64,000 nt of DNA from Cyclobacterium xiamenense (GTDB lineage: Bacteria > Bacteroidota > Bacteroidia > Cytophagales > Cyclobacteriaceae). The stretch is from NCBI RefSeq assembly GCF_009467825.1, contig NZ_WIOK01000025.1, positions 23,976 to 87,975 on the forward strand, written 5' to 3'. Under the pieces are notes generated by a model that saw nothing but the letters and a program-made list of their open reading frames with translations, had not been told where the DNA came from and made no database searches. Position numbers and translations under genes: made by a program. Below are positions 27,501-36,102 of this stretch, one piece after another; position 1 is the stretch's first letter; each line of letters begins with the position of its first letter.

Positions 27501-28180
27501 CTTTCCCGCATGCGTTCCCGGCGCAGGATGCCCGGTACCTTTCCGGATTGGACCCGCAGGGGGAGGCAGTTACCGTTCCCTACGAAAACGGGGCGCTGCA
27601 CCTGCCCCTTTCCTCCAAGCCGCTCCTGGTTGCCCTGGCGCCCCCCGCTGAAGCCAACCTCCGGGTCCGACAGGAGGCGCAGTTGCTATCCGAAGAGGAA
27701 GCTGGCAAAGTCAAGCTTACGCTGAAAACCGGAACTCCCCTTGAGCATGTGGAAAGCATTGCCTTGACCCAATCCCTGCAGCCGGCGGATGCATCCCTGG
27801 TATGGGAAGCCAGCAGCGAGGGTACCTGGCAGGCCTACCTGGAACACCTCCCTCCCGGCAGCTACACCACGGCAGCACTGCTGCGCGGAAAGGACGGGGC
27901 CTTGTTGCAAACCAATGCGGTAACCTTTGAGGTCAATAGCCACTTTTCCCTGCAGCCCAATCCCTCTAGGGGTTGGGTCAGCCTTCGGACAAAGCGCTCC
28001 TTTACGGAACCTAGCCAGCTATCCATCCTCTCCGTAGACGGGCAGGTCCTGGAAACCCATGTGCTTCCGGCAAACGAAACGATGCTGCTGCTGAACCTCC
28101 ATCACCTGAATACCGGAATGTACGTATTCAGGCTGGAAAACAGCAGCATGGTAGATCGGCTGCGGTTTTTGAAGGAATAG
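24587..28180 (+). CDS. T9SS-secreted clan GH-A glycoside hydrolase with duplicated binding modules
   Basis: This secreted enzyme has 1197 residues from the preferred ATG at 24587. A start at 24488 is possible, but those 33 codons are AT-rich like a leader. The signal peptide ends near ASLA. Two tandem modules of about 270 residues follow (roughly residues 25-290 and 305-585). Each begins with NVLDGDLNTSWLS or RVLDSDFSTAWVS and closes with a discoidin-like ARYVRI...YKK segment, suggesting F5/8-type carbohydrate binding. A TIM barrel starts near 585, with acid/base Glu719 in EIGNEPWD and nucleophile Glu835 in HVTEWGWD, typical of clan GH-A. A C-terminal type A sorting domain (about the last 80 residues, SLQPNPSRGWVSL) targets it to the type IX system. 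The GH family number is not certain. Confidence 0.85.
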   Translation: MYRIYLLLCPLLVWATASLAFTGDPALMQVTGTATASSSAANFPAQNVLDGDLNTSWLSANPFPNGYFSNPEQNILLGQPLSSPAGTDLRLATDGKLGTYSPQISLVNGQARAELFFSEPTTLHLLGLRLGGLQADVVLEIWDADGGITTLQYTPQQNNATVRLTPNVENTVKISLRSEAPFFIYDLAALDQPAVEYLTIDLEQAQWIKEIHSKHWAGWGNASATALLLGTHLDSLVQVASLNPSELSVVVTELPQAIKARYVRIAHTLVPENYKKVSVFELEVYGEPAPEPPPSRTWDPHAGLYPALSSEASVLPSSTAPGEQNQASRVLDSDFSTAWVSDNPLPDRYVSNPRQNQLLGRSGESSNGVSVSQATDGSLGNSTPDIQPAEGESLAWYRLVLPSLPIHRLGVRLASNFTKPVTIRLTRADGSVTTRSYALGSSGHQRFVIEWDEVVEIFLSSPAAFRIQEIAAYSEPLTEYLTLDLGETKPVSWIRSRHWNGRGTALSARLLLGNSLDSLVAVTELDPNLLDFQTIQLPNPVPARYVRVEITLADENYKKAAIQEITVYDEYGIYGPAPADRPQDRSFGELFGLNTVWAWGTKKVPNLQGPNEGAQKFIRAASQARNYHNIHWDTPDPDLIPSYDPENLQVHLKWTQWEQEYSDWKNKGFTVDATYTFDRFRESDWDSPYASAEALGQAFAGTFGPGNLNLIRSAEIGNEPWDYSDSTYRRILEGMAKGMKTADPALIVLPAALQASNPEAGNSGISKNYMGYKLSEAAAPYLDGINLHLYSYIRNEQGVRLAVHPEHPASEIRALFAGLRFRDRNLPGKEVHVTEWGWDASSANETASNSEAVSAISQAVYAVRGLLWLSRMGVDRAHWYFYANVDLESTDSERNYDRSGLTDSRNFNFQEKRSFVAAEAVQNNLANLRFQEVLKEDEDAYIYLLRNEAGEDSHLIAWRPVIGDDTLAVRTPFPHAFPAQDARYLSGLDPQGEAVTVPYENGALHLPLSSKPLLVALAPPAEANLRVRQEAQLLSEEEAGKVKLTLKTGTPLEHVESIALTQSLQPADASLVWEASSEGTWQAYLEHLPPGSYTTAALLRGKDGALLQTNAVTFEVNSHFSLQPNPSRGWVSLRTKRSFTEPSQLSILSVDGQVLETHVLPANETMLLLNLHHLNTGMYVFRLENSSMVDRLRFLKE

Positions 28181-28276
28181 CGCTTACTAAACCGGAAAAG
28201 CTGCCGCTGCGGGAAAAACGAACGCAAATCCCTGCGGACACCTCGAAGAATTAACGAATACGGTTGAATTCCTTCG

Positions 28277-28299
28277 GGAAGGTGCTGAAAAAACCTTCC
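28277..28299. repeat. inverted repeat in a convergent gap
   Basis: GGAAGGT (28277-28283) and ACCTTCC (28293-28299) flank nine bases containing an A-run, and outer ATTCC/GGAAT bases could extend the stem. It lies between the convergent glycosidase and HAD genes and may terminate transcription from either side. Confidence 0.35.
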
Positions 28300-28404
28300 G
28301 GAATAGGCGGCAAGGGTCTGCCGGCTACGGCTACGAGGGGCCTTTGGGTAGTGCCCGGTTATTCCCGGGGCTGCGCCCGTTTCGACAGTCTAACGTGTAT
28401 TTCC

Positions 28405-29112
28405 TCAGGTTTTTGGGACGAAACCCAGAATGGCTTTAAGCTCAAGTAATGAGTCGATCACAGCATCCGGTGAGGCCTCGGCGAGCTGCGCCGCCGTCTG
28501 CGCTCCGGTGGTGACCCCGAGGCTCAATCCGCATCCGGCGGCCTTTCCTTCGTCAATATCCACCATGGAATCGCCCACTTTGGCTACCTTGGATGCCTCA
28601 GAAATGCCACAGCGCTCCATGGCCACCAGGATCATGTCCGGAGCGGGCCGACTGTTTTCCACGTCGTCGGCAGTGACCAGGACATCGAAGGTCTCTCCCT
28701 CCTGCCAGTGTAGTTTTTCCAAAAGGGAGCGAGCCGTCTGTTCGTTGTAGCCGGTATTCAAGGCTACCTTCACGCCATTCGCTCGCAAAAACGCGAACAA
28801 TTCCTCGGTTCCGGGGTAGGTGGAAACCTCCAGCACCGCATAGGCCTCTTTGAGTAGCTGCAGAAAATCGGCAAAGGCAATCCGGGCATTTGCTTCCAAA
28901 TCCGCTGCCGTCCGGTAGGCGTCCTTCATGATATCGCGCACCGCCTGTAGCTTTTCTTTCCCTCCTCCGTGCAACAGCACCTGTTCCAGCGAGTAGCGGT
29001 GGCCCAGTTTGTTAATTGCCTGTTGGAGGGATTTGTAGACGACATTGTTTTCGTTTACGGTGGTTCCGGCCATGTCAAAAACGACCAGGTCGATGGTGGG
29101 GTGTCGATCCAT
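28405..29112 (-). CDS. phosphonatase-like HAD family hydrolase
   Basis: This is a 235-residue cytosolic HAD-superfamily hydrolase. Motif I is VVFDMAGTTV with nucleophile Asp13. The third motif residue is Ala15 instead of the usual Asp, which is the hallmark of phosphonatases. Motif II is LNTGYNE, and motif IV is VGDSMVDIDEGKAAG. A GGGKEK segment near residue 50 sits where the phosphonoacetaldehyde hydrolase cap carries its Schiff-base lysine, but the match is loose. It therefore resembles the PhnX-like (TIGR03351-type) subgroup. The substrate could be a phosphonate or a phosphorylated sugar. No 2-aminoethylphosphonate transaminase lies nearby; the class V aminotransferase at 37.8 kb is of a different type. 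Confidence 0.8.
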   Translation of the reverse strand: MDRHPTIDLVVFDMAGTTVNENNVVYKSLQQAINKLGHRYSLEQVLLHGGGKEKLQAVRDIMKDAYRTAADLEANARIAFADFLQLLKEAYAVLEVSTYPGTEELFAFLRANGVKVALNTGYNEQTARSLLEKLHWQEGETFDVLVTADDVENSRPAPDMILVAMERCGISEASKVAKVGDSMVDIDEGKAAGCGLSLGVTTGAQTAAQLAEASPDAVIDSLLELKAILGFVPKT

Positions 29113-29165
29113 GTATTCGATGGGTTGGTGTTGAAAATAAATTATTAGTGCGGGCTTTTTTTTTA

Positions 29166-29209
29166 AAGAAAAACCCCCAGGCGAAGCGTTCCGGCCGCGT
29201 TCCTCGCCT
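29166..29209 (-). terminator. possible terminator after the lipoprotein gene
   Basis: On the minus strand AGGCGA...TCGCCT (29179-29209) can pair and is followed by GGGGGTTTTTC. The loop is long but contains further C/G complementarity. It lies about 55 bases past the lipoprotein stop and upstream of the HAD gene. Confidence 0.35.
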
Positions 29210-29262
29210 CCCTTCGGGAGCGATCCGGCGGAAGGCTTTTCCAGGGCCCGCTTGCAGGCAAT

Positions 29263-29970
29263 TTAGTCGCTAGCAAGCAACTTGCCAATGCTTTCCCCGA
29301 TTTCCTGAATCGTTACTAGCACGGCCTGATTTTTTATTCGGTTTGCCGCTTCGCTGTCGTTCAGTTCCGCTTCCAGTCGTTTCGACTGGAACTCTTTGGT
29401 AACGATGGTGGTAAACGGGATCAGCCCGGTCCGTACATCCAGTACCACGAGTTGCGTGGTGGCAAAAGCTTTGATATCCGATTTTGAAAACAATTTATAA
29501 TTGGCATACAGATCGCTGGTAATGGTATAGACTACCACGAGATCGGATTGTGTGCGGACGGCAGCCTCCCGGATACTCGTAAAGGTAGGACGATCCGAGA
29601 CCAACAATTCAGGCAATTGAGCGACCCGGGTTACCCGGTCCGATCGAAGAAATGCAGCGCTCAAGGAGTCTACGTAGGCCTGTTGGGATTTGAGGTATTC
29701 TTCGCTGTTCCAATAATAAGTGCTCCGGCCGGAACCTGGTTCGAGCTTTACCAGTGCAACCCGCAGGTTTTTTGGTAGGGAAAAACTCCCGTCAAGAATT
29801 CTACGGATGTTTTCTTCCGAAATCGTCGAGGAGGCATCGTCAAATAACGACTGGGTTATGCTCGGCTCGGGGGTATAGGTCGGTAGTCCCTGACTAGCCG
29901 ATCCCATTGGTCTGCTGGTAGTACAGGATACCGCTACAAAAAGCAGCAACAAAGAGCATACATGCTTCAT
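29263..29970 (-). CDS. lipoprotein of unknown function
   Basis: This 235-residue lipoprotein has lipobox Cys16 (AVSC). The mature part alternates beta strands and helices, for example LRVALVKLEPGSG, LVVVYTITSDLYANYKLF and TTQLVVLDVRTGLIPFTTIV, then a charged helix FQSKRLEAELNDSEAANRI near the C-terminus. This pattern, with a strand followed by VLDVRTG, resembles outer-membrane or periplasmic lipoproteins related to the CsgG/GNA1162 type of fold, but the similarity is structural impression only. It is a single gene between the HAD gene and a long non-coding stretch. I do not assign a function. Confidence 0.7.
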   Translation of the reverse strand: MKHVCSLLLLFVAVSCTTSRPMGSASQGLPTYTPEPSITQSLFDDASSTISEENIRRILDGSFSLPKNLRVALVKLEPGSGRSTYYWNSEEYLKSQQAYVDSLSAAFLRSDRVTRVAQLPELLVSDRPTFTSIREAAVRTQSDLVVVYTITSDLYANYKLFSKSDIKAFATTQLVVLDVRTGLIPFTTIVTKEFQSKRLEAELNDSEAANRIKNQAVLVTIQEIGESIGKLLASD

Positions 29971-30819
29971 GGTATACGTTTCTATTCTTTTTCATCCGGT
30001 GCCGGTCAATTGATCCAGATCCCTGCGAATTTCCCTAATGTAACGCGATTTCCGAAAATTTACGAGAAGTTTCGTCAAAAAAAATTACCCCTACTTCAGG
30101 GGAGAAGCACGGCCGCACCACCCCAGCTAGATGAGAGCCGTCGGCCGGCACGCCACCCAAAAACCGCTGGCCTTTCCCGATCCCCCCGGGGGCGAGCCCC
30201 GGTAGGCGCAAGTTTCCGAAGCTACCTACCGCTACAGCCGAGCGGCTAAAAAAAATACAAAACAATCAGGTAATGGGGCCAAACCTCGGTGCCTGAAGGG
30301 GTATTCGGATACCGATCCCAATATGCTTGATCGGGTACCAAAACAATTGTTCGTCCCCTTCGCACGTACTAGTTGCTTTCGTAGTATTCCGGCAGTGGAA
30401 TGTCCGGAAGCTGCTTTCTTACTGCGACTGAAACCTTCTCTACCAACTACTTTTGGTAGTTTTTCAGGGCTTTCAGACTGGGTTTGCCCGATTTGTTATA
30501 CAGGAGCTTCAGCACCAGGTTTTTCGGGAATTTCAGTTTTTTTACAACCTAATCGGCCTGGCTAAAGAAATTTACTTCGGTAAAATCATTAATTGTCAGC
30601 AGAGAAAACGGTACATCCGGCACCCAATCGGCGGTATTTACCACATGAAAGGCCCCATCCCGGCCCTTTGCATCGGATCCTGTTAGGACCTCCCCCGTTT
30701 TTTCACGCATCTAACGTATTTTATCAAAAAAACTCAGGATATTATCCGCCACACCTGTACATTGAGCCACAAATAATACCTTCATTTTCAATCAAACGGA
30801 CAAAACAGATTTTCATTCC
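29971..30819. other. 850-base region without a recognised gene
   Basis: Short open frames occur on both strands, but none gives a protein-like translation. The region separates divergent genes (lipoprotein, minus; lyase-like, plus) and must hold the lyase promoter. I could not locate a convincing TTTG / TAnnTTTG pair. The sequence becomes AT-rich from about 30715. Confidence 0.4.
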
Positions 30820-33522
30820 ATGCAAAGCACCTCTTATTCCCAGGCCCCTCTCTTTCTCATTGCCGCCCTTGGGCTACTGCTGGCCCTTGGAGGCCTCCAA
30901 TCCAGCCTGGCACAAACCGGAGAGGATACCACCGTGTACCACAACGGAGGAAATCGGGTGCATGTAGTGGATTGCATCCGGTTTCAGCGACTCGGCGCAG
31001 CTGCGCAAGCGTCCATGCAAAAAATGATGCTCGCGGCGGCGCGAGCTCAGGGACTTGCGCTTTGTTCGAAGTGCCCGGCAGATACGGCCTCCCAGCAGCA
31101 GACCGACCTTCCTCGGTCTTGGGTAAGCCCGGCGCCTGCAACGGTACCCACCCATACATTTGAACCCAGTCCGCTGCAGCCCCTGGTAGCCCCGGGCCCG
31201 GACGGAAAGCTCGTATACAAACCCTATAGCGATCGGGATGACCGGGTCCTCGATTGGTCCCAAACCGGGTACAAACAAAGCAATGTGCCCATTCCCTTTG
31301 TGCCGGTCCGGGAAACCCTAGAGCCGCTTCCTGGGAAAATCTTTCACGAAGATCCCATGGCCTATCCTACAGGGCCAGACAGTCGGCCAGGGATTCAGGC
31401 AGCACTGGACCGGGTCGGAGCCCAGACCGCCGATAGCCTGGGAGTCAAAGGTGCCGTACTGCTCAAAGCCGGCACCTACTACCTAAACGCAGGCCTACAT
31501 ATCCCCTCCGGCGTGGTCCTACGCGGGGAAGGTAATGCGGCGGATGGTACCCGACTGATCTTTCGTACGGAGCAGGGAGGCGGAAACGCCATTGCGATCG
31601 GTGAAGGAGAAATCAAGCAGTTTCCTGAAAATGCCGTTCGCATCACGGACAACTATTTACCGTCCGGCAGCTACGAGCTGTCCGTAACGGACGCCAGCTC
31701 CCTTGCAGCGGGTGACTTTGTCTACGTCCGGAAAACCGTCAATCAACAATGGATAGACGAACTTGGCATGGGGGAACGGCTGCGTCACATTCGCGGAGGA
31801 GAAGAAGGAGCAAAGAAAAAACCCTGGAAGCCGGATTCCTTCCAATTTATGCACCTGCGGCAAATCGAAGCCGTGCAGGGCAACACCCTTCGTCTTCGGG
31901 TCATGCTACCTCAATCTATCGCAAAAGAACATGGCGGCGGAGAGGTATTCCCGGTGGATTTGGGTTCGCTGGCCACCCACTGCGGGGTGGAGTCCCTGTT
32001 GATCGTGTCCAATTACGACACCCGGGTGGAAGATACCGGCAAATCGGCAAATTTTATGAATTTCAGAACGGCCGTCTCCATCAGCAATGCCCGAGACAGC
32101 TGGGTTCGGAACGTTCGGGTCAAACACCTGCAATTTGCGGCAGTTGCCCTGGGAAAAGGCTCGCAACAGGTGACCGTTCGCGACTGCGCCTACCTGGAAC
32201 CCGTTGGCCCGAATCGCGGTGGATTCCGGTACGCCTTTGTATTGGGAGGCGGAACCGGCCACCTGGTATACAGGTGTTATTCGGAGGATGCCCGACACGA
32301 TTTTGCGGGGGGTGCCCGGACGATGGGGCCTTTTGCCTTTGTCAACTCCACCGCGGTGCGGGGACAGCAATCCGAGCCCCATCACCGCTGGGGCACGGGC
32401 TTTCTCTACGATAACATTACCAGCAAAGACGGCAGCATTGCGGCGATCAATCGCGGGGATTCCGGCACCGGCCATGGCTGGTCTGCTGCCAACACGGTGA
32501 TTTGGAACAGCGATGCGCCCAGCATCGTCGTTTTCGATCCCGAAACCGCTGGAGAAAACAACTTCGCCATTGGCTATACCGGAGATAAAAAAGAGGGCTT
32601 CGATGCCAATGGCGTCCGCTACGCCAACACCCGATCCGGCTACTGGGACACGCCCCAACAGGGAAAATTTTATGGATACGCATTGATGGGCAGCGGCTAT
32701 ATCGAAAGTCCGGATGCACCGGTTGCCCCTCTAAGCCTGTTTGAGCAGCAACTCATTGACCGTATTGGGCGGCAGCAGGCGATGCGGGTACTCTCCGATG
32801 AGCCGGAAGCGGCGCCTCAAATTATTTTTGAAGATCCAATGACGGGGGACTGGCAGGAAAACTGGTTTTTGGATGGCAAACATGCCAGCCTGCGCGCTTC
32901 GGCGGATGGCTTGTTTTTCTCCGGAGGAACCCTGACCAAAGAGGACGATTCCCTGGCCTATCATGCCCATCACGCGGTACTCTGGACCAAAAAGGAGTTT
33001 GAAGGTGATATCAACATTAGCTACGAGATGCGCCGCATCGACGAGAGCGACTACGGTACCACACTGCTTTACATACAAGCGCAGGGCATCGGTACCCCTC
33101 CCTATCTGCAGGATATCTCCACCTGGAACCACCTTCGGGAGGTTCCCGACATGGGAATTTACTTCACGTACATGGACTTATTGAGCCTGAGTTTCCGCGA
33201 AAACCTCCGCAACAAGCGCTACCCCTGGCGGGACGAGGAGTTGAACTGGTATCCCGGAAGAGGGCTGATTGAGCCGATGGTGGACTATGGCGAGATCCTT
33301 CCTGGGAAAACCTATCGGGTGCAGGTGGAAAAGCGCGCTGCTTCCCTACGGCTCCATTTGGTAGAAAAGGACAGCGGCCATTGCATGATTGATCATACCT
33401 GGAACACCGATGCGATTGCCGGGGGGATCGAACCCAAACGCATCCAAAAAGGCCGCATCGGTTTGCGTCACATGGCCACCCGTCAATTTGTTTACCGCAA
33501 TTTCAAGGTGGAGCAATTTTGA
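30820..33522 (+). CDS. secreted beta-helix (pectate-lyase-like) protein with DUF1961-like C-terminal domain
   Basis: This 900-residue exported protein has a signal peptide ending near SSLAQ. It begins with a short cysteine-histidine module: His48, Cys52, then Cys82 and Cys85 in LCSKCP, spaced like a small zinc-binding fold. A right-handed parallel beta-helix of pectate-lyase type follows (about 190-640), starting with the RPGIQAALDRVG and GTYYLNAGLHIPSGVVLRGEG segments typical of the superfamily. The last ~210 residues (VLWTKKEFEGDINISYEMRR to the end) resemble the jelly-roll DUF1961/YesU type found with rhamnogalacturonan enzymes. It is probably a lyase or hydrolase acting on acidic polysaccharide, but the catalytic residues are not identifiable here. 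It stands alone, upstream of a convergent peptidase gene. Confidence 0.75.
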   Translation: MQSTSYSQAPLFLIAALGLLLALGGLQSSLAQTGEDTTVYHNGGNRVHVVDCIRFQRLGAAAQASMQKMMLAAARAQGLALCSKCPADTASQQQTDLPRSWVSPAPATVPTHTFEPSPLQPLVAPGPDGKLVYKPYSDRDDRVLDWSQTGYKQSNVPIPFVPVRETLEPLPGKIFHEDPMAYPTGPDSRPGIQAALDRVGAQTADSLGVKGAVLLKAGTYYLNAGLHIPSGVVLRGEGNAADGTRLIFRTEQGGGNAIAIGEGEIKQFPENAVRITDNYLPSGSYELSVTDASSLAAGDFVYVRKTVNQQWIDELGMGERLRHIRGGEEGAKKKPWKPDSFQFMHLRQIEAVQGNTLRLRVMLPQSIAKEHGGGEVFPVDLGSLATHCGVESLLIVSNYDTRVEDTGKSANFMNFRTAVSISNARDSWVRNVRVKHLQFAAVALGKGSQQVTVRDCAYLEPVGPNRGGFRYAFVLGGGTGHLVYRCYSEDARHDFAGGARTMGPFAFVNSTAVRGQQSEPHHRWGTGFLYDNITSKDGSIAAINRGDSGTGHGWSAANTVIWNSDAPSIVVFDPETAGENNFAIGYTGDKKEGFDANGVRYANTRSGYWDTPQQGKFYGYALMGSGYIESPDAPVAPLSLFEQQLIDRIGRQQAMRVLSDEPEAAPQIIFEDPMTGDWQENWFLDGKHASLRASADGLFFSGGTLTKEDDSLAYHAHHAVLWTKKEFEGDINISYEMRRIDESDYGTTLLYIQAQGIGTPPYLQDISTWNHLREVPDMGIYFTYMDLLSLSFRENLRNKRYPWRDEELNWYPGRGLIEPMVDYGEILPGKTYRVQVEKRAASLRLHLVEKDSGHCMIDHTWNTDAIAGGIEPKRIQKGRIGLRHMATRQFVYRNFKVEQF

Positions 33523-33539
33523 ACCCGGAAAACAGTACG

Positions 33540-34430
33540 TTAGGCAGTTGTCGGAACTTCCAGGTGGGTTATCGCATGGCAGGCACCCGTAACCACTTCC
33601 CGCATCTTATCAAAATCCAGCGTATCGATGGTATCCGATGCCAAATGATAATGGGGATTCCGCACAAAAGACGTATCGTTGATCATCAACGCGGGGTATC
33701 CAAAAGTCCAGTAGTTGCGTTGGTCGGAAAGCCCGGCTAAGCCGGTAGCACCTGTTTCGGCAGGAAAACTAACCACCTGTACATCGATCTGTGCCCGGTC
33801 GGCCATCAGCTTTTGCACACTTTTATTGAAAGCATCGTACCGATCTATTCCCACCACGATGATAAAATTAGCCGTACCAGGGTACCGTCGCGCCAGTTCG
33901 GCTGAAGGGAAAGGTTGGGAATTTGGCGCATCGGAGAAATAGCCAATCATCTCGTAACAAATCATCCCAACAACCGCTACCTGCTCTTCAAAAAGCGACC
34001 GGGCATGTACGTAACTACCCATCTTTTCGGTGCCAAAAAAGGGAGGCTCTTCCAAACAGTAGGCCACCAATTCGATGCCGTAATCCGTTTCCGGCTGATG
34101 CTCGCCCAGGAGTCTGGCCGTTTCCAGCAATCCGCCAACGGCACTGCCATTGTCATCGGCACCGGGTTGATCGCCACACACATCGTAATGGGCGCCGACA
34201 ATTAGTCGCTTGGGCATATCCCCCTTATACCTGCCGATTACATTGGTGTATTCCCTTCCTGCTGCAATCCATTTCTGCAGCGATACCTGCAGCCCGGAGG
34301 CCGTAAATGCCTCCACTATGTAGGCAGCCACTGCTTCCAGACTCTCCGTATTTCGGTAGTTTCGATACGGTCGCAATGCGGTTAGGAATGCCACATCGCG
34401 GTACAAGCGGTTCTTCTGCGCGTTCATCAT
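33540..34430 (-). CDS. M28 family zinc aminopeptidase
   Basis: This is a 296-residue M28 peptidase. The ATG-ATG at 34425-34430 is chosen. An upstream ATG at 34481 would add 17 poorly conserved residues. The zinc-site residues, numbered from the chosen start, are His81 and Asp83 in GAHYDV, Asp92/Asp93 in ADDNGSAVGG, the catalytic Glu127/Glu128 in LEEPPFFG, and a C-terminal His in NPHYHLASDTID, so the metal site is complete. No signal peptide is visible, which is unusual because most Bacteroidota M28 enzymes are exported; this one may be cytosolic. It follows the amine-oxidase gene by about 190 bases on the same strand. It cleaves N-terminal residues or dipeptides. Confidence 0.85.
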   Translation of the reverse strand: MMNAQKNRLYRDVAFLTALRPYRNYRNTESLEAVAAYIVEAFTASGLQVSLQKWIAAGREYTNVIGRYKGDMPKRLIVGAHYDVCGDQPGADDNGSAVGGLLETARLLGEHQPETDYGIELVAYCLEEPPFFGTEKMGSYVHARSLFEEQVAVVGMICYEMIGYFSDAPNSQPFPSAELARRYPGTANFIIVVGIDRYDAFNKSVQKLMADRAQIDVQVVSFPAETGATGLAGLSDQRNYWTFGYPALMINDTSFVRNPHYHLASDTIDTLDFDKMREVVTGACHAITHLEVPTTA

Positions 34431-34621
34431 ATGTTTTATTCGTTTAGTAGCAATCGTGTTTTCGCCAGACGGCATCCGCAAGTAGCATCTGCCGGTTTGG
34501 CTATTTTCGGCAGCAAGCCCTGGAGTACGCCGCTTCCCGAAGCATCCGGCACCCAGCCGGTAGGCCGTATTGATCGGGGCCTGTCCCCGGCTATCGTCCG
34601 CCCGTTGCGTTCGGTAATCGG

Positions 34622-35875
34622 CTATTTATCCGGTGCAGCGGCTGTCTGCCCGGTGGCGTTCCCATCGTACGGCCCCTCGATCAGCTGCGCCACAGCGGCC
34701 CGAGCGGATTCGCAGGCCCCGTGCACCGTCGCCTGGTGATCGAGTGAAAGTGCTTCCCCGGCAAAATAAATTCTGTCCCTTACCGGCTCTTTTATTTCTG
34801 CAACGATGCGGCTTCGGTTTCCGTCAAAAGAATAGGAATAGGCGCCTTGAATAAAGGGTTCCTCGGACCAGTTTTGCAGGACGTGCTTTACATAATTGGC
34901 CGATGCCTTTCCCGCAAATATCCCGTCCAATTCGATCAAAACCTTCTCGACGATCGCTGCTTCGCTTTTCAGTTGGGTGTAGGCAAGTGCCTTTTCGTTG
35001 ATCGCAAACAGTCCCAAAATATGCTTGTCTGAATCTTTCCGGAAAGCGGCATCGTAGAGGATTTTGTTTTCCTCACGCATGGCCCGAGACAGCTTATCAA
35101 AGACCAGAATATCCGGATAAAATCGTTCCCTGAATTCGATAAATAGCTTCATTCCCTCGCCCATGTACACCCGGTTGATGGCCTTCGTTTTGGCAAGGGG
35201 CAAGGCGGGCACAAAGGCAATTTGTTGCTGCTGAAGGGTCTTGATCGAGCTGGTGAGGAGCACCTTGTCTGCCTCGTAGTGCTCGCCGGCCTGCGTTGTC
35301 ACGCGTACTTTTTTGCTTTCATAGTTGATTTCGGAAACCGGTGCACGAAGTACCAGCCGATCGGAAATCGTTGGCACGATGAATTGCTCAAAAAAGTCAA
35401 ACCAGGTCGTGCTGGCAAATTTCCATTCCCGGTAAAAATTCCGGATGAAATGGTGGGAGTTGAGTTTTCCCGCATGCCAGCTTTTGATGGTTTGGGGATG
35501 GTAATCCATGATTTCGACCGGGGTACGCGCTTTGGGATCGTTGCGAATGGCCGACAGTACCCTCGGGTGGGTATGAATCCATTCTGCACCCAGGTCTAAT
35601 GGGAAATCGGCAAAATCATTGATTTTTTTTAGCCGCCCGCCGTAGACCGAGGCCGCTTCGATGAGCAAAAAATCAATGCCGTACTGCTTGAGCAAATACG
35701 CTGCGGAAAGACCGGCGGCACCCGCCCCGATCACGAGTACTTTTCCAGAAAAATTCCATGGAAACTGCGGTAAAATGGACCGCTCGCCGCCGAAAGTGGG
35801 TAGCAAAAAAGAAGGAAGAAAGGGCAAGCAAACACCCATCCGCAGACTTTGCTCCATAAACTCTTTTCGTGTCAT
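34622..35875 (-). CDS. flavin-dependent amine oxidase (NAD(P)/FAD-binding)
   Basis: This FAD protein has 417 residues from the ATG at 35873-35875, which begins MTRKEFMEQSLRMGV, a common start of exported Bacteroidota oxidoreductases. Longer starts add sequence with no protein-like character. The dinucleotide-binding motif is VLVIGAGAAGLSAAYLLKQY followed by an acidic strand FLLIEAAS. The second FAD motif is GGRLKK, and the C-terminal amine-oxidase motif is RIYFAGEALSLDHQATVHGA. The enzyme should oxidise a primary or secondary amine, with release of ammonia and H2O2. The substrate is unknown. It precedes the M28 peptidase gene, which could supply amino acids as substrate (inference). Confidence 0.88.
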   Translation of the reverse strand: MTRKEFMEQSLRMGVCLPFLPSFLLPTFGGERSILPQFPWNFSGKVLVIGAGAAGLSAAYLLKQYGIDFLLIEAASVYGGRLKKINDFADFPLDLGAEWIHTHPRVLSAIRNDPKARTPVEIMDYHPQTIKSWHAGKLNSHHFIRNFYREWKFASTTWFDFFEQFIVPTISDRLVLRAPVSEINYESKKVRVTTQAGEHYEADKVLLTSSIKTLQQQQIAFVPALPLAKTKAINRVYMGEGMKLFIEFRERFYPDILVFDKLSRAMREENKILYDAAFRKDSDKHILGLFAINEKALAYTQLKSEAAIVEKVLIELDGIFAGKASANYVKHVLQNWSEEPFIQGAYSYSFDGNRSRIVAEIKEPVRDRIYFAGEALSLDHQATVHGACESARAAVAQLIEGPYDGNATGQTAAAPDK

Positions 35876-36102
35876 TTTTTTTATTTTGATGGGTTTAGGG
35901 GTCAGCCAGAAAGGCTGGCAAACCAGTGGTTCCGATGGTATTTTTCGTACATCGCTTCGGTAGCGCCACAGCATCCCTGGGCATGCCGCCGCCCTGAACG
36001 GCTCGTTGTACAGGTCTGCGAAACAGGGAACAAGAACGGCCGTTCCTGCCTTGTATCCGCCCGGCGCTGCCCGTATCGGCATCTCCGGCCCTGGAGACCC
36101 GG

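Noticed and set aside
31906..32658. 250-codon minus-strand frame
   Set aside because: It is antisense to the beta-helix protein gene, whose superfamily motifs are clear; the antisense frame shows no motif and arises from high GC.
35876..36082. N-terminal extension of the amine oxidase
   Set aside because: The extra 69 residues look like translated non-coding DNA; the ATG at 35875 begins a standard export-type N-terminus.
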